Shown here piece by piece: positions 54,927 to 64,000 of a stretch of DNA of 64,000 nt. The DNA is taken from assembly GCF_001761485.1 (NCBI RefSeq), contig NC_090774.1, forward strand, positions 3,720,001 to 3,784,000, given 5' to 3'. The notes beneath the pieces are model-generated. The model was not told the DNA's origin. It searched no databases and saw only the letters and a program-made list of their open reading frames with translations. The DNA comes from Yarrowia lipolytica. Its lineage: Eukaryota > Ascomycota > Dipodascomycetes > Dipodascales. Both the position numbers and the translations under genes were made by a program. Position 1 is the stretch's first letter; the number at the start of each line of letters is the position of its first letter.

Positions 54927-56111
54927 ATGTTACCAACACGTTCGCTAAGGTCCATGAAGGGCCGGCTGGCCGCTCTAGCCGAAAACGCCCGGCCCTCGAA
55001 GGAAGATCCGCACGCTGGCAAGATTTTCGACGAGAACGGAGAGGAGGTTGTTCAGGCATTGAACTTCAACCAAGTCAAGGAACAGAACAAACGAGACGAA
55101 GATGAGTTCCACAAAAAGTACCCTCGCCACATTGCCTACTCCAAGATGCCTTCCTACGCCTCGAAACAAGACCGCCTCAATGCCGAAACCGTTCCGTGGA
55201 CGGGAGAAGAAGGGTTTGAACAAGGAGTGCTTCGAATGTTAGAAGACGCACATAAGCCACTGGGAGGCCAGGCTGTGAGGAGCGGCCAAGGTGTTCCGCT
55301 TCCCAAACGAGCTCCAAAGGTATCCGTATCCGCTCGACTATCTGGAGCACGTGACCAGTCGCTGGACTACACCATGGACAAGGTGACCGGCACGAAACCT
55401 GTCAAGGACGAGGAGATGTCTGCTACAAGGAGACGAGCGTTGGACTCCATGGGCACGCTCAATGGTCCTGTTATTCTCAGTGGAATCCAGAGCATTGCCG
55501 ATCAGCGTATCGAAGACGCCCGAAAACGAGGTCAGTTTGATGGTATCAAGCGTGGCGTGCCTCTAGACCTCAAGCACAGCTCCAACCCCATGATCGACGA
55601 CACCGAGTACTTTCTCAACTCGATGCTCAAACGACAAAACATTTTGCCACCGTGGATCGAGCGCCAGACTAAGTTAGGCGTCAAAACTGACAGGCTTATC
55701 TCCGATATGCGTGTGTCCTTCATTCGACATGTTGTACATTCCGTCGTGCGCAAGTCGAAGCGTCTAGAGGACGTTCTAGGGTCTCTCGACAAACACAGCT
55801 ACGAAAATGGCGACCCCAGCTGGGAACAGAACGCATTAAAGTACCATGAAACCGCCCTGGAGGGCCTGAACTCTAGCATCCGGTCCTATAACCTACAGGC
55901 CCCTCAACCGGCCAGACGGGGCTATCTTAGCTTCGAGGACATTCTCAAGTGCGTCTACAGCGATGTGGACAAGGCGATTCGGCAGGAGGTGATTCGCGAG
56001 ATAACAGCAGAGAAAAAGAAGCCGCCACAGCTGTATGAACGCAAGGTGATTCGGGAGAAGGAGCTGCCCAAGTGGCGGGTCAAGGACATGTGGGGTCATC
56101 TTTTTGGTTAG
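54927..56111 (+). CDS. DUF1992 / DNAJC28-like conserved domain protein
   Basis: 394 aa from the first real ATG at 54927 (MLPTRSLRSMKGRLAALAEN); the open frame upstream of it has no ATG. The Arg-rich, acid-free N-terminus could be a mitochondrial presequence. Residues about 195-260 hold the DUF1992 core: IQSIADQRIEDARKRGQFD, then the LDLKHSSNPMIDDTEY helix and LPPWIERQ. Fungal DUF1992 proteins are related to the non-J part of human DNAJC28, found at Golgi or mitochondria; their reaction is unknown. The C-terminus (about 330-394) is highly basic and helical. A start at Met-10 is also possible. Confidence 0.86.
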   Translation: MLPTRSLRSMKGRLAALAENARPSKEDPHAGKIFDENGEEVVQALNFNQVKEQNKRDEDEFHKKYPRHIAYSKMPSYASKQDRLNAETVPWTGEEGFEQGVLRMLEDAHKPLGGQAVRSGQGVPLPKRAPKVSVSARLSGARDQSLDYTMDKVTGTKPVKDEEMSATRRRALDSMGTLNGPVILSGIQSIADQRIEDARKRGQFDGIKRGVPLDLKHSSNPMIDDTEYFLNSMLKRQNILPPWIERQTKLGVKTDRLISDMRVSFIRHVVHSVVRKSKRLEDVLGSLDKHSYENGDPSWEQNALKYHETALEGLNSSIRSYNLQAPQPARRGYLSFEDILKCVYSDVDKAIRQEVIREITAEKKKPPQLYERKVIREKELPKWRVKDMWGHLFG

Positions 56112-56382
56112 CCACATGACCAGTTGTATATAAATATATATTTAATTTAGATAGAGTGACAAATGGAAGACACATATCCGACTTTTCGTATCCGGCTAAA
56201 CAGGTCGGTTAATTTCTAACAAACAAGGACCCTAATAATCTCCGATATATCCGAAGGTTGAAGTGCATGTGAGGTGCACGCCCATCTCCCAGTCTCAGGT
56301 ACTCGTACATGCAACACGACACACACAAACACACCACTGAACCGCAAATACTGGCTCTCTCACACCACAAAAAACGACTGCA

Positions 56383-57830
56383 ATGAGAGTAGCATTTATT
56401 CACCCTGATCTGGGAATTGGTGAGTATATACTGCGGGCGTGACCGACGTTTTTTCTTGTCTGATTTGAAGTTGAACTAACCGAGGCGGAGCTGAACGATG
56501 GGTTGTTGACGCAGCAGTGGGTCTGCAGAACCTGGGCCATGAAGTCGACATCTACACGTCGTACTGCAACAAGAGCCACTGCTTTGATGAGGTCCGTGAC
56601 GGCCTGCTCAAGGTGACCGTGCTGGGCGACACCATCTGCCCCCACACCATCAAGGGCAAGTTTGCAATCTTTTGCGCCACTTTTCGGCAACTGCACCTGG
56701 CCTACGAGCTGAAGAAGGGCCCGGGAAGCAAGGTGGACGTGTTTGTCGTGGACCAGCTGAGTGCATGTGTTCCCTTGCTCAAGCTGTGGTTCCCCAAGGC
56801 TCGAGTCCTTTTCTACGGCCATTTCCCTGATCAGCTGCTGGTGCAGAACAGAAACCAAATGTCGCTGGTCAAGAAGGCCTACCGATACCCCTTTGACAAG
56901 TTCGAGGAAATCACCACCGCCTCGGCCGACCGACTGGTCGTCAACTCTCATTTCACAAAGGACATGTTCGAAAAGACTTTCCCTGCCACCAAGAACCCTC
57001 TGGTGATCTACCCTTGCGTCGACACAGACATCAAGGAGCAGCAGCAGGGTCTCGACAGAGACATGATCACAGCTGCCTCCCAGTACACCTTCTTGCTGTC
57101 CATCAACCGGTTTGAGCGCAAGAAGAACATATTGCTGGCTATTGAGGCATTTGGGGAAGCCCAGAAGAAATCGTCCAACCTCAAACTGGCTGTGGCTGGA
57201 GGCTATGATTTCAGAGTTAATGAGAACGTTGAGTATCTCCAGGAACTCATCCTGGCCTGTGAGAAGCTCAAGCTGTCACACATCTCTATCACCGCTGATA
57301 AGTACGCCAAGCTGTTGGAAAAGGACACCCCTGCTGCCGTCTGGACGTCCATCTTCAAGAACGACGTCATCTTCTTCCCTTCGGCGTCTAACTCGTTCAA
57401 AAACACTCTTCTTCACATCTCCAAGCTTCTGCTATACACACCTCAAAATGAGCACTTTGGCATCGTGCCTCTGGAGGGTATGCTGTGGAAGACGCCTGTG
57501 TTGGCCACCAACTCGGGAGGACCTCTTGAGACCGTCAAGGACAATGTGGGATGGACAGTTGAGGGCAAGAGCGAACTATGGGCTCCTGTGATTGATAAGG
57601 TGGTTCATATGAATGCATCTGACTATGCTGTGCTTCAGACAGAGTGTGTCAATTGGGTGAACCGATTTTCGCAGGACACCATGGCCAGTGAGCTGGAGGA
57701 GGCTATGGAGGAGGTTCGAAAGAAGGCTCCCACCGAGAACGTGGGATGGGACTACATTCGTCTTGGCATGTGGTACAGCGTACTTATGACCTTGACTTTG
57801 TCTATTGTCCTGCTGGCCATTTGGCCCTGA
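56383..57830 (+). CDS. ALG2: ALG2, alpha-1,3/1,6-mannosyltransferase, two exons
   Basis: Exon 1 is 56383-56419 (37 bases, MRVAFIHPDLGIG); exon 2 is 56485-57830. The 65-base intron has GTGAGT and a CTAACCGAG acceptor, and splits the GIGGAERWVVDAA glycine loop of the family. Joined 460 aa. GT-B fold, family GT4, with the N-terminal Rossmann half, and in the C-terminal half the donor-site motif EHFGIVPLEGM (E-X7-E class) followed by NSGGPLETV. The C-terminus has a hydrophobic membrane segment (about 437-458). Alg2 adds the second and third mannoses, alpha-1,3 then alpha-1,6, to Man1GlcNAc2-PP-dolichol on the cytosolic side of the ER. The annotated frame from the second exon would miss the nucleotide-sugar loop. 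Confidence 0.96.
56420..56484 (+). other. Intron of ALG2
   Basis: 65 bases, GTGAGTAT...ACTAACCGAG, phase 1. The acceptor AG lies 4 bases after CTAAC. Confidence 0.9.
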
Positions 57831-58172
57831 TCATATCCTTATTATCATATATAAACATAGTGGAGGGAGTTACAGTATTTAGTTAAGAGCGTACATTCAT
57901 TAAGACAACCAGTACCGATGTTCAATTAGGAAGATATATATGCGTACGTGATTATGAGAGAAGGGAGGATACTTGGCTGTATACGAGTTCAATTACTCGG
58001 ATGTGCTGTATGTACACCAGGTACCCTTGCACAACGATATTTTATGATTGTGTGAGTCGTTCGTGCGATGATTTTCGTTCGGATGCGATGCTGAGAGTTG
58101 ATAGTTGAGTCTGGTGATGTTATTGGATGTGTCCAGGAAATGCGATTTTGTTTGAAGGCAGAAGCCACGGTG
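57831..58172. other. Convergent intergenic region, 342 bases
   Basis: 3' flanks of ALG2 and SGF73; AT-rich with TATATATA polyadenylation-like words, no gene. Confidence 0.5.
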
Positions 58173-59210
58173 TTATTTTTTCTTGGTTTCGTACTGTGGT
58201 TTGAGATGATACAGCTGCCCAGGGTCTCCGGCGTAGAAAGCTGTAGCTTGACCAATGAGTCCTCCGATGGCAGCAGCCGATCGTTGGTGTGTAGGGTCAG
58301 CGACTGGGTTGTTGATAAGGGCACCTGCCAGCATTTCTCTCATTCGAAAAAAGCCGTTAGAAATACGAGCAGGCATCAGGACTTTTCTCTCGAGCGGCAC
58401 CGGTGTGGATCTCTGTACGGCTTCAAGCACCATTTTGACCTCTGTTTCGGGGTCCACGGGTTCACTGGATTCCTCCTCCTCTTCTAAGCCGTCTCGTTTT
58501 TGCTGTAGTTTAAGCTGATTACGTCGTTGGAGGTCGGCCAGTAGAGCATCGTAAGGAGCCGATCTTCCCTGGACAGCTCTTTTTGCACCCATGGCGTGTG
58601 TTTTGCATGTTAGTGAGCGTGCGCAAAGTCCTCCATTTGGCAGGGGCACTCCGCACTGTTTGTCGACATCCACAACTTTGCCCTTTGTGGATGTTTTGGA
58701 TTTGGCCTCTCGAGGTTTACTTCGTCGGGGAGCTGGGGGTGCCTTTTCGGCCTTTTCTTTCTTGGTTTTGATCTCCTTGACTTCCTTTGTATCCTTAGAG
58801 GTTGGGGTGTTGGCTGATCGTTTGGACACCTTGGTTGTGTTTGCAGACGAGCTGGTGTCCCGCTCCTTTTGAATCCGGCTCACCTGGTAGACGGCGCATC
58901 GCTGTAGGTGCACGTTGGTGTCGCCGATGATGGGCCGCTCGCAGTGCTTGCACACCTGGTAGCTCAAGGGTGCCGTGATGGGGTTGAGACTTGCAAGCAA
59001 CAGTCCGTCTTTGGGATGCAGGGAGGGCCGATCCGAGTCGGCCGGCGAGTTCCACTGCAGAATCGAGTCGCTGATGTCGGAGGCCGTTTTCGGAATGGAG
59101 TCTTGTTTGCGTCGTTTGTACTGTGAGCCGTTGGTCTGGGGCACCACCTTGTCGCCCTCGTCTCCAAACGCTCGTTTCAGCAAAGTCTGTGGAACCAGCC
59201 TCGACAGCAT
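58173..59210 (-). CDS. SGF73: SGF73, SAGA deubiquitination module subunit (ataxin-7 homologue)
   Basis: 345 aa. A short N-terminal helix (MLSRLVPQTLLKRAF) corresponds to the part that threads through the Ubp8/Sgf11/Sus1 module. A C2HC-type finger follows: C87, C90, H101, C105. A basic, Lys/Thr-rich linker runs from about 112 to 178. The SCA7 domain lies at about 181-218 with C186, C196, C202 and H205 (CGVPLPNGGLC...LTCKTH), the ataxin-7 signature. The C-terminal part ends in QYETKKK. Sgf73 anchors the histone H2B deubiquitinase to SAGA and activates Ubp8. Smaller than the 657-aa baker's yeast protein, mainly by shorter linkers. Confidence 0.92.
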   Translation of the reverse strand: MLSRLVPQTLLKRAFGDEGDKVVPQTNGSQYKRRKQDSIPKTASDISDSILQWNSPADSDRPSLHPKDGLLLASLNPITAPLSYQVCKHCERPIIGDTNVHLQRCAVYQVSRIQKERDTSSSANTTKVSKRSANTPTSKDTKEVKEIKTKKEKAEKAPPAPRRSKPREAKSKTSTKGKVVDVDKQCGVPLPNGGLCARSLTCKTHAMGAKRAVQGRSAPYDALLADLQRRNQLKLQQKRDGLEEEEESSEPVDPETEVKMVLEAVQRSTPVPLERKVLMPARISNGFFRMREMLAGALINNPVADPTHQRSAAAIGGLIGQATAFYAGDPGQLYHLKPQYETKKK

Positions 59211-61249
59211 CTTTCAATAAATAGTCGCAGGGTGTGTGGTTGTCGTGGATGGATTATTTTTTTTGTGCTTCTTTTTGGTGCGAGACGAGACTGTGATCTG
59301 TGCGTGTCCCTGTTGCGTGGTGATGGGTCTCGAGCGGTTCCCGACGTTGTTGTTAATGACCAAGCCTTCTTAACCCTGCATTGATCTGATCTCAATATCA
59401 AACTTGATCACAAGGTTCACCACGCATGAACATGATAAGCCTGAGTGCAGATTGAGCTGGGAGTTTGCGGAGACCTCACGCTGGCTACTTTATGTACATT
59501 AATAGTAGGTACAAGTGCAAGATCGGTACAAATACCGTACAAAAAAAACAAGTATTGTCCTCCTACTAGTACAAACCGGTACTTTTACCGGGATCCACCC
59601 AACCAGAGGTCGAAGTCTATGAGTACTCGTATGTAGAACAATGACCAATCGAAAGCTAGTAAGCGATCTTGATACCAGAGTGTGCTCGCACTGCTACAGT
59701 ACCTATCCAAACGAGGTCCATATACACCTTTCTGTTCTTGTGCACTCTCGTACAAATACTTGTTGTACCATACACTACTTGAACCTCCGTCATCTATTCC
59801 CTCATCACGTGACTTCGGGGTTTTTTTTCTTTTCTTTATTTTCTTCCTGTTCTTTGCACTTTTCCGGATCGGCCTGGTAATTTTTTCTTCTTCAGCCACT
59901 TTGATCAATCAAGTGCCTTGCGTAAAGCCGTTTACAACTGTATACGTACTATCTTTGTACTGTAGTCGCCGCCGCGTCTTTTTTTTTCAGTGTCTAATTT
60001 TGCCGTCTCTTGCCGTTTCCTTTGCCGTCTCGCCGTCTCTTGCCGTCTCTCTGTCTCTTTTATGCCTCTTTTTTACCTCTGTTTTGCCGTCTGTTTTTTT
60101 TCTCCTTCGTGACGCGACACCTTAAACTCCTTAGTGTACGACATAAGCCATGGTCGGGGGAACGCTGAGAGCTCATATTTTATGCTCGCACAGGACTAGG
60201 TGCATATTTTGGCAACTCTTTTGCGCCGCAGACAAGGACCACCAAGACCGGCTCAAACTTGCCGGGGAAATCCCAGGTCCGCAAAGACAGCCTGCCTTTG
60301 GAGACCGGGGTTGTCTGGTGCAAGTTGGCCTGGCGACCGGGCTGATTGGTGTGCAGCTCATCTGCAAGGACTGCACTCCCCTCAGCTTTTCATGTAATGT
60401 AGTGGCCCCATAGTGTGGCGGTATTCGCTCACCTGTAGGCGGCATCGGATTTAGCCGTAGAAGGGCTTTCGGAAGTGGAGAAGGTGGATAGAGCACGGTC
60501 GCCACAGTTTTAAAGTGAATAACATGCTCTGGCGGGGGGGCGAGAAGCAAAGAATGTGACGTTGCGAGATGTGGAGGATTGCCGCTCACTGACGCAATAG
60601 TGGCGTCGTCCCCTAACTAACAGACAAGTGGTACACTCATCGACCCTCACAAACTCTATCCACTTGGTGCTCCGATTATTGTGGCGTGCGGGACTCGAGG
60701 TGGGTATTTAGCCACAGAAGAAGAGACACAAAGACGGCAGAATGATGGAAGGGCGCAAAAGGCGCCAAAGCTAAAATTCTAGGTTGTTTCTCTTGGGGTG
60801 TGGCTGTCTGGAGGTGGGGACCGGAGAGAGGGTGAAGCTGTCCTGAACGAGCTCTCGGAAGGCCCGTTTTTTCACGGCTTTTTTTTTATCGCGTCCCAAA
60901 ATCTCCCTCTAATACTGCCAAACTATTGGCTGTCCACAAAAAGCCTTTGTCACCTCCCTGAGTCTTGCGCCCCTTTGCCCTCCGCCACATGCATATCAGC
61001 CTCCATTGCGGCAGCATAAATAAGCTTTTGAGTTTGCGGATTTGCTTGTTTGGGTTAGCAACGCCTTTGTGTCGACATCTCACGTGATTGCGGTTGCGCC
61101 CAAATCTGGTTTTTTACCCTAACCTCTCCCCCAAGCACTAGCCACGTTTGTGCACCTCAAGCCACAAACTAAAAAAGTGCAAATATATACCCACAGGTCT
61201 GCCCACACCAATTCACACTCGCAAACCAATAAATATCTATACCCACAAC
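59211..61249. other. Long regulatory region of the zinc-finger gene
   Basis: 2.0 kb between the divergent SGF73 and zinc-finger genes. Carries pyrimidine-rich TTGCCGTCTC repeats (about 60000-60096), ACAAGTAC/ACAAATAC words (59510-59760), CACGTG at about 59805 and 61081, and an ORF of 87 aa (60150-60413) that I do not believe without support. Confidence 0.5.
60000..60096 (+). repeat. TTGCCGTCTC pyrimidine-rich repeats
   Basis: About six imperfect TTGCCGTCTC/CTCTTT units in a C/T-rich tract about 1.2 kb upstream of the zinc-finger start. Confidence 0.7.
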
Positions 61250-62440
61250 ATGAGCGCTGCCACCATGTCCATAGCCACGGCGCTGACGCCGCAAGGCTCG
61301 CCCTCCATGTCCTCCACAGGCACCAACACCTCTCCCGTCACTCGAGAACAGGACCGATTTACTCCCGCAAATTCCGCCCCTTCAGCCCCTCCCGCCACAG
61401 TCAAGCCTATCCACAACAAGTCTGAGAATGAAACGGCTTCCAACCCAGAGACCGCCATTGGTAACAACCCCGCGGCCTCTACAGAGCCCTCCACCGCGGC
61501 CAACATTACGACCGACGATGCCACCAACACCGGTGCTGCCGACGATGAGGAAAAGGGCAAGTTTGTATGCCCTCTGTGTGAACACACCTTCACCCGACAC
61601 CACAACCTCAAGTCGCATCTGCTGACACACTCGCACGAAAAGCCGTTCACGTGTGAAACCTGCAACTCCAAGTTCCGACGTCTCCACGACCTCAAGCGTC
61701 ACGTGAAACTGCACACTGGAGAGAAGCCCTACAACTGTGAAAAGTGTGGCCGAAAGTTTGCCCGTGGTGACGCCCTTGTCAGACACATGAAGGGCTCTGG
61801 TACTTGCACTGGTATTAATGTCGATGAGCGAGACTTCCAGGGCTACCAGCCATTGCAGCCCAAGGGTCTGAACACCCCCGTCCAGGCTAACTCTCAGGCC
61901 CTTCAGCAGCCCCAGCAGCAGCAACACCAGCAGTCCACTCAGCCGTCTCCCGCCCAGGGAGGTCCTCTTCTAGCTCCGGCTCCCTCTGCTGCCCCTACTC
62001 CCACTCCTCAGCAGCCTTCTCAACAGCAGCAATCTAATACTCACGCTCACACTCACAGCCATCCTGCTCCTGATTCGTCGTCTCCTCCCCCTGCTAAGAA
62101 GCGATCCATCTCGCCTTATCAGAACAAGAGCCCACCTTCGTTTGGCGCTCCCGGCGGAGGCGGAGTCCCTGCCCCTGTTACTTCCACTCGTCACGTCTCC
62201 CACCTTCCTCCTCCTCAGATGTACGTGCCCAGCCACCACTCCGCACAGGCTCCTCCCCCTCCTCACGGCCGAGGCACCATGCTGCCCTACCCCGCGGCCT
62301 CTGGCGCGCCTGGCTCGACCGAAGAGCATCTTCTGGCGCTGGTCAAGACCCTGGAGTCGCGAATCTGGTCTCTTGAGGAACGCATCCACGTGACCGAGAG
62401 CCGAATTGCGTTCCTGGAGTCTGCCCAGCGGCCCCATTAA
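61250..62440 (+). CDS. C2H2 zinc-finger transcription factor with C-terminal coiled coil
   Basis: 396 aa. The frame is open from 61148, but the ATG at 61250 (MSAATMSIATALTPQGS, context caacATGa) starts the natural N-terminus; the upstream codons are A/C-rich leader. Residues 1-102 are Ser/Thr/Pro/Asn-rich. Three tandem fingers follow: C107-C110-H123-H127, C135-C138-H151-H155, and C163-C166-H179-C186 (C2HC). The HSHEKPF and HTGEKPY linkers are classical. The rest is Gln/Pro/Ser-rich with HAHTHSH. The last 40 residues (LLALVKTLESRIWSLEERIH...) form a coiled coil, likely for dimerisation. The finger trio with a final C2HC resembles fungal stress and calcineurin regulators, but I cannot name the orthologue. 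Confidence 0.92.
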   Translation: MSAATMSIATALTPQGSPSMSSTGTNTSPVTREQDRFTPANSAPSAPPATVKPIHNKSENETASNPETAIGNNPAASTEPSTAANITTDDATNTGAADDEEKGKFVCPLCEHTFTRHHNLKSHLLTHSHEKPFTCETCNSKFRRLHDLKRHVKLHTGEKPYNCEKCGRKFARGDALVRHMKGSGTCTGINVDERDFQGYQPLQPKGLNTPVQANSQALQQPQQQQHQQSTQPSPAQGGPLLAPAPSAAPTPTPQQPSQQQQSNTHAHTHSHPAPDSSSPPPAKKRSISPYQNKSPPSFGAPGGGGVPAPVTSTRHVSHLPPPQMYVPSHHSAQAPPPPHGRGTMLPYPAASGAPGSTEEHLLALVKTLESRIWSLEERIHVTESRIAFLESAQRPH

Positions 62441-63048
62441 GACACCAAGCCGGGCTTTTGTTTTGTGCTAACACTTATTTATATATAGAGAACGATGATG
62501 ATGTGTATGGATGACGAGCCAAACGAGTCGTCCACTAGTAGAACCACGAGCCTAACCGTGGTGGGTGTAGTTGTGGTTGATCTATAGGAGTTTATGATAC
62601 AGTATTTTGATCAGGGGATAGGTTTCGACCACTTTTGACCATGTATATCCAGTTTATATCCACTTTTAGCCGTGAAGAGGGTCGCACGGCCTTGACGATT
62701 TATTAGGTTCCGCCCCTGCGGATCGTATTTACCATTTATTTACACCGTTGGTTGATTGTGGCTAAGTAGAGATGCTCGCTCGGGTTAAGCTTTGGTCAAG
62801 AAACAGCCCTGCTTTCTCCGTTTAGCTTTATTTAGACTAGCGACACCAGATTGGGACGCGCATATTTCACGCGTGCATCATAACAACACCACGAGACAAA
62901 AGGAGGCAACGTCCTATATAACTGCTGAAACTGAACACCAAGCTACCACGAGCCACTACGAGCTGCCACAAGCTATATCACGAGTCCCGCCAGCGCTGCC
63001 GCCGCCGCTACCACTACCACAATACTGCAAACAAGAGACAACCACGCC
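62441..63048. other. Intergenic region, 608 bases, with a cell-cycle box
   Basis: 3' flank of the zinc-finger gene and promoter of NUF2. Contains ACGCGT at 62869. Confidence 0.5.
62869..62874. promoter_or_regulatory. MluI cell-cycle box (MCB, ACGCGT)
   Basis: ACGCGT 175 bases upstream of the NUF2 ATG, with a partial ACGCGC copy at about 62855. MBF-type G1/S control of NUF2 is inference from the motif. Confidence 0.45.
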
Positions 63049-64000
63049 ATGTCACACATGGCATACACTCCCAAGAAACAGGTGAGGACGAGAAACACCC
63101 ATGCTGCGTTTCCAACACTGCCGATAGACGAAATCGTCCAGTGCTTGCCCGGTCTGGACTGTATGGTCACCGAGGAGGAGCTTTTGCGGCCCACTAGCAA
63201 GTTTGTACAGTCCATGTACGCCCAGATCGCCACCTCTCTTCTAGGTATCAACAGAGAAAGTATGGCTCCTGCTTTGGCTGCGTGTGCAGCTGGAACAGAG
63301 CATCCCGAGACCCAGGAGGACGCACGGATGCTGTTTGCACTGCAGAAGCCGCTTTACGATCTGTTCGTGGCCTCTGGAGTGACGGACTACAACATTTCGG
63401 ACATTTTGAAACCCTCTCCGGAGCGACTACGGGTGCAGCTTTCGGCCATCATCAACTACGCGCGGTTCCGAGAAATCAGAGAAAAATGGTACGAGAAAAT
63501 GTCGGAGGAGCTGAATGAGGAGGAAGAGGCAAGAACCATGCGTCTCAAGAACCAGGAAGAGAAGCTGAGACGCAAAGTCGAGCTCATTGCGCTCATAGGA
63601 GATACCCCGGACCAGGATCTGGTGGAGCAACACCGGATCAACGACAGTAGGAAGTCTGAGCTCAAACGACTTCATGATCAGAACCTGCAACTCAACGACG
63701 AGAGAGAGAGAAACAAGGCCGAGCTGCGGGTGGTGGTGAACCGTCTGAGGCACAAGCATCAACTTATGGAGTCACTGCAAGAGGAGGTGGCTCGTCTGAA
63801 CAGCTATGTTGTGGACAATCCCAAGAATCTGCAGGAGGAAGTGGTGGAGCTGTCCAAGCGGGTAAAGGAACGAGAAACTGTACGACGAATGCTTGGGGAG
63901 CGTGTCCAGAAGCTCGATTTGTCGGTGGACTCGTTCAAGGACTTCCAGGTGGACGTTTCGTCGTGTCTATCGGCTTTCCAGAAACTCAGCGACGAGCAGG
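63049..64000 (+). CDS. NUF2: NUF2, Ndc80 complex kinetochore protein (3' end outside window)
   Basis: Open from ATG 63049 (MSHMAYTPKKQVRTRNTHAAF) to the window edge, at least 317 codons with no stop. Residues about 20-150 make the Nuf2 calponin-homology-like head: FPTLPIDEIVQCLPGL, the TEEELLRPTSKFVQSMY block, and SDILKPSPERLRVQLSAIINYARFRE. From about 160 on it is a long coiled coil (EEEARTMRLKNQEEKLRRK...). Nuf2 pairs with Ndc80 and, together with Spc24 and Spc25, links the kinetochore to spindle microtubules. A CAGGTGAGG inside the first 12 codons looks like a donor, but the frame reads through and continues to match, so I keep it as exon. Expected full length is about 450 aa. Confidence 0.92.
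   Translation, partial: MSHMAYTPKKQVRTRNTHAAFPTLPIDEIVQCLPGLDCMVTEEELLRPTSKFVQSMYAQIATSLLGINRESMAPALAACAAGTEHPETQEDARMLFALQKPLYDLFVASGVTDYNISDILKPSPERLRVQLSAIINYARFREIREKWYEKMSEELNEEEEARTMRLKNQEEKLRRKVELIALIGDTPDQDLVEQHRINDSRKSELKRLHDQNLQLNDERERNKAELRVVVNRLRHKHQLMESLQEEVARLNSYVVDNPKNLQEEVVELSKRVKERETVRRMLGERVQKLDLSVDSFKDFQVDVSSCLSAFQKLSDEQ

Noticed and set aside
59682-60125. 147-aa hydrophobic frame
   Set aside because: It lacks an ATG start and is the translation of a pyrimidine-rich low-complexity tract.
60150-60413. 87-aa plus-strand frame upstream of the zinc-finger gene
   Set aside because: Some protein-like texture, but no leader, no known family and a conflicting antisense frame of equal quality.
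63061-63100. Intron at CAGGTGAGG in NUF2
   Set aside because: The frame reads through and the sequence after it continues the NUF2 head domain; no acceptor is needed.
1-64000. LTR elements or other virus-like fossils
   Set aside because: No reverse transcriptase, integrase, gag-like frame or paired long terminal repeats were recognised anywhere in the window.

Overview
This is a stretch of nuclear chromosome from an ascomycete yeast, most likely Yarrowia lipolytica or a very close relative. The reasons are: compact introns with GTGAGT donors and a CTAAC branch point only a few bases before the AG; very short first exons; a complex I gene (NDUFB7/B18, absent from baker's yeast); coding GC near one half; long intergenic regions; and a recurring TACAAGTAC-like word in those regions. 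The species name is inference; the eukaryotic gene structure is read directly. There is no operon logic, so neighbours are mostly unrelated housekeeping and regulatory genes. The window carries no recognisable tRNA, rRNA, CRISPR array or intact mobile element.

Layout. 0-8.3 kb: an actin-related dynactin-type protein (minus), an unrecognised 230-aa protein (plus) and a secreted saposin/sphingomyelinase-type phosphodiesterase (plus). 8.3-15.2 kb: a GPI-anchored acid phosphatase (minus) with a CACGTG/TATA promoter, in a mostly gene-poor region. 15.2-30.2 kb: UTP22 (pre-rRNA processing), a thioredoxin-PITH protein, a copper-fist regulator with a cluster of CACGTG sites upstream, eIF2 beta, a two-intron striatin-type WD40 protein and a small unrecognised proline-rich protein. 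30.2-41.1 kb: 6.7 kb without a clear gene, then an NsdD-type GATA factor whose frame breaks near an 18-C run, then the complex I subunit NDUFB7 with a 667-base intron full of decayed repeats. 41.1-51.6 kb: a 10.5 kb gene desert with several minisatellites and only weak small ORFs. 51.6-64 kb: a dense cluster with a spliced 52-aa membrane protein, TYW1 (wybutosine), a DUF1992 protein, ALG2 (N-glycan assembly, spliced), SGF73 (SAGA DUB module), a C2H2 zinc-finger factor and NUF2 (kinetochore), which runs off the right edge.

Nothing here amounts to a new multi-gene system. The most useful leads are the poly-C frame break in the GATA factor, the repeat-filled intron, a perfect-period 5 x 32 bp array, the genome-wide-looking TACAAGTAC motif, and the small genes hidden by introns. 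For several genes the first ATG of the longest open frame is not the likely start; I give the start I favour and the reason in each entry.
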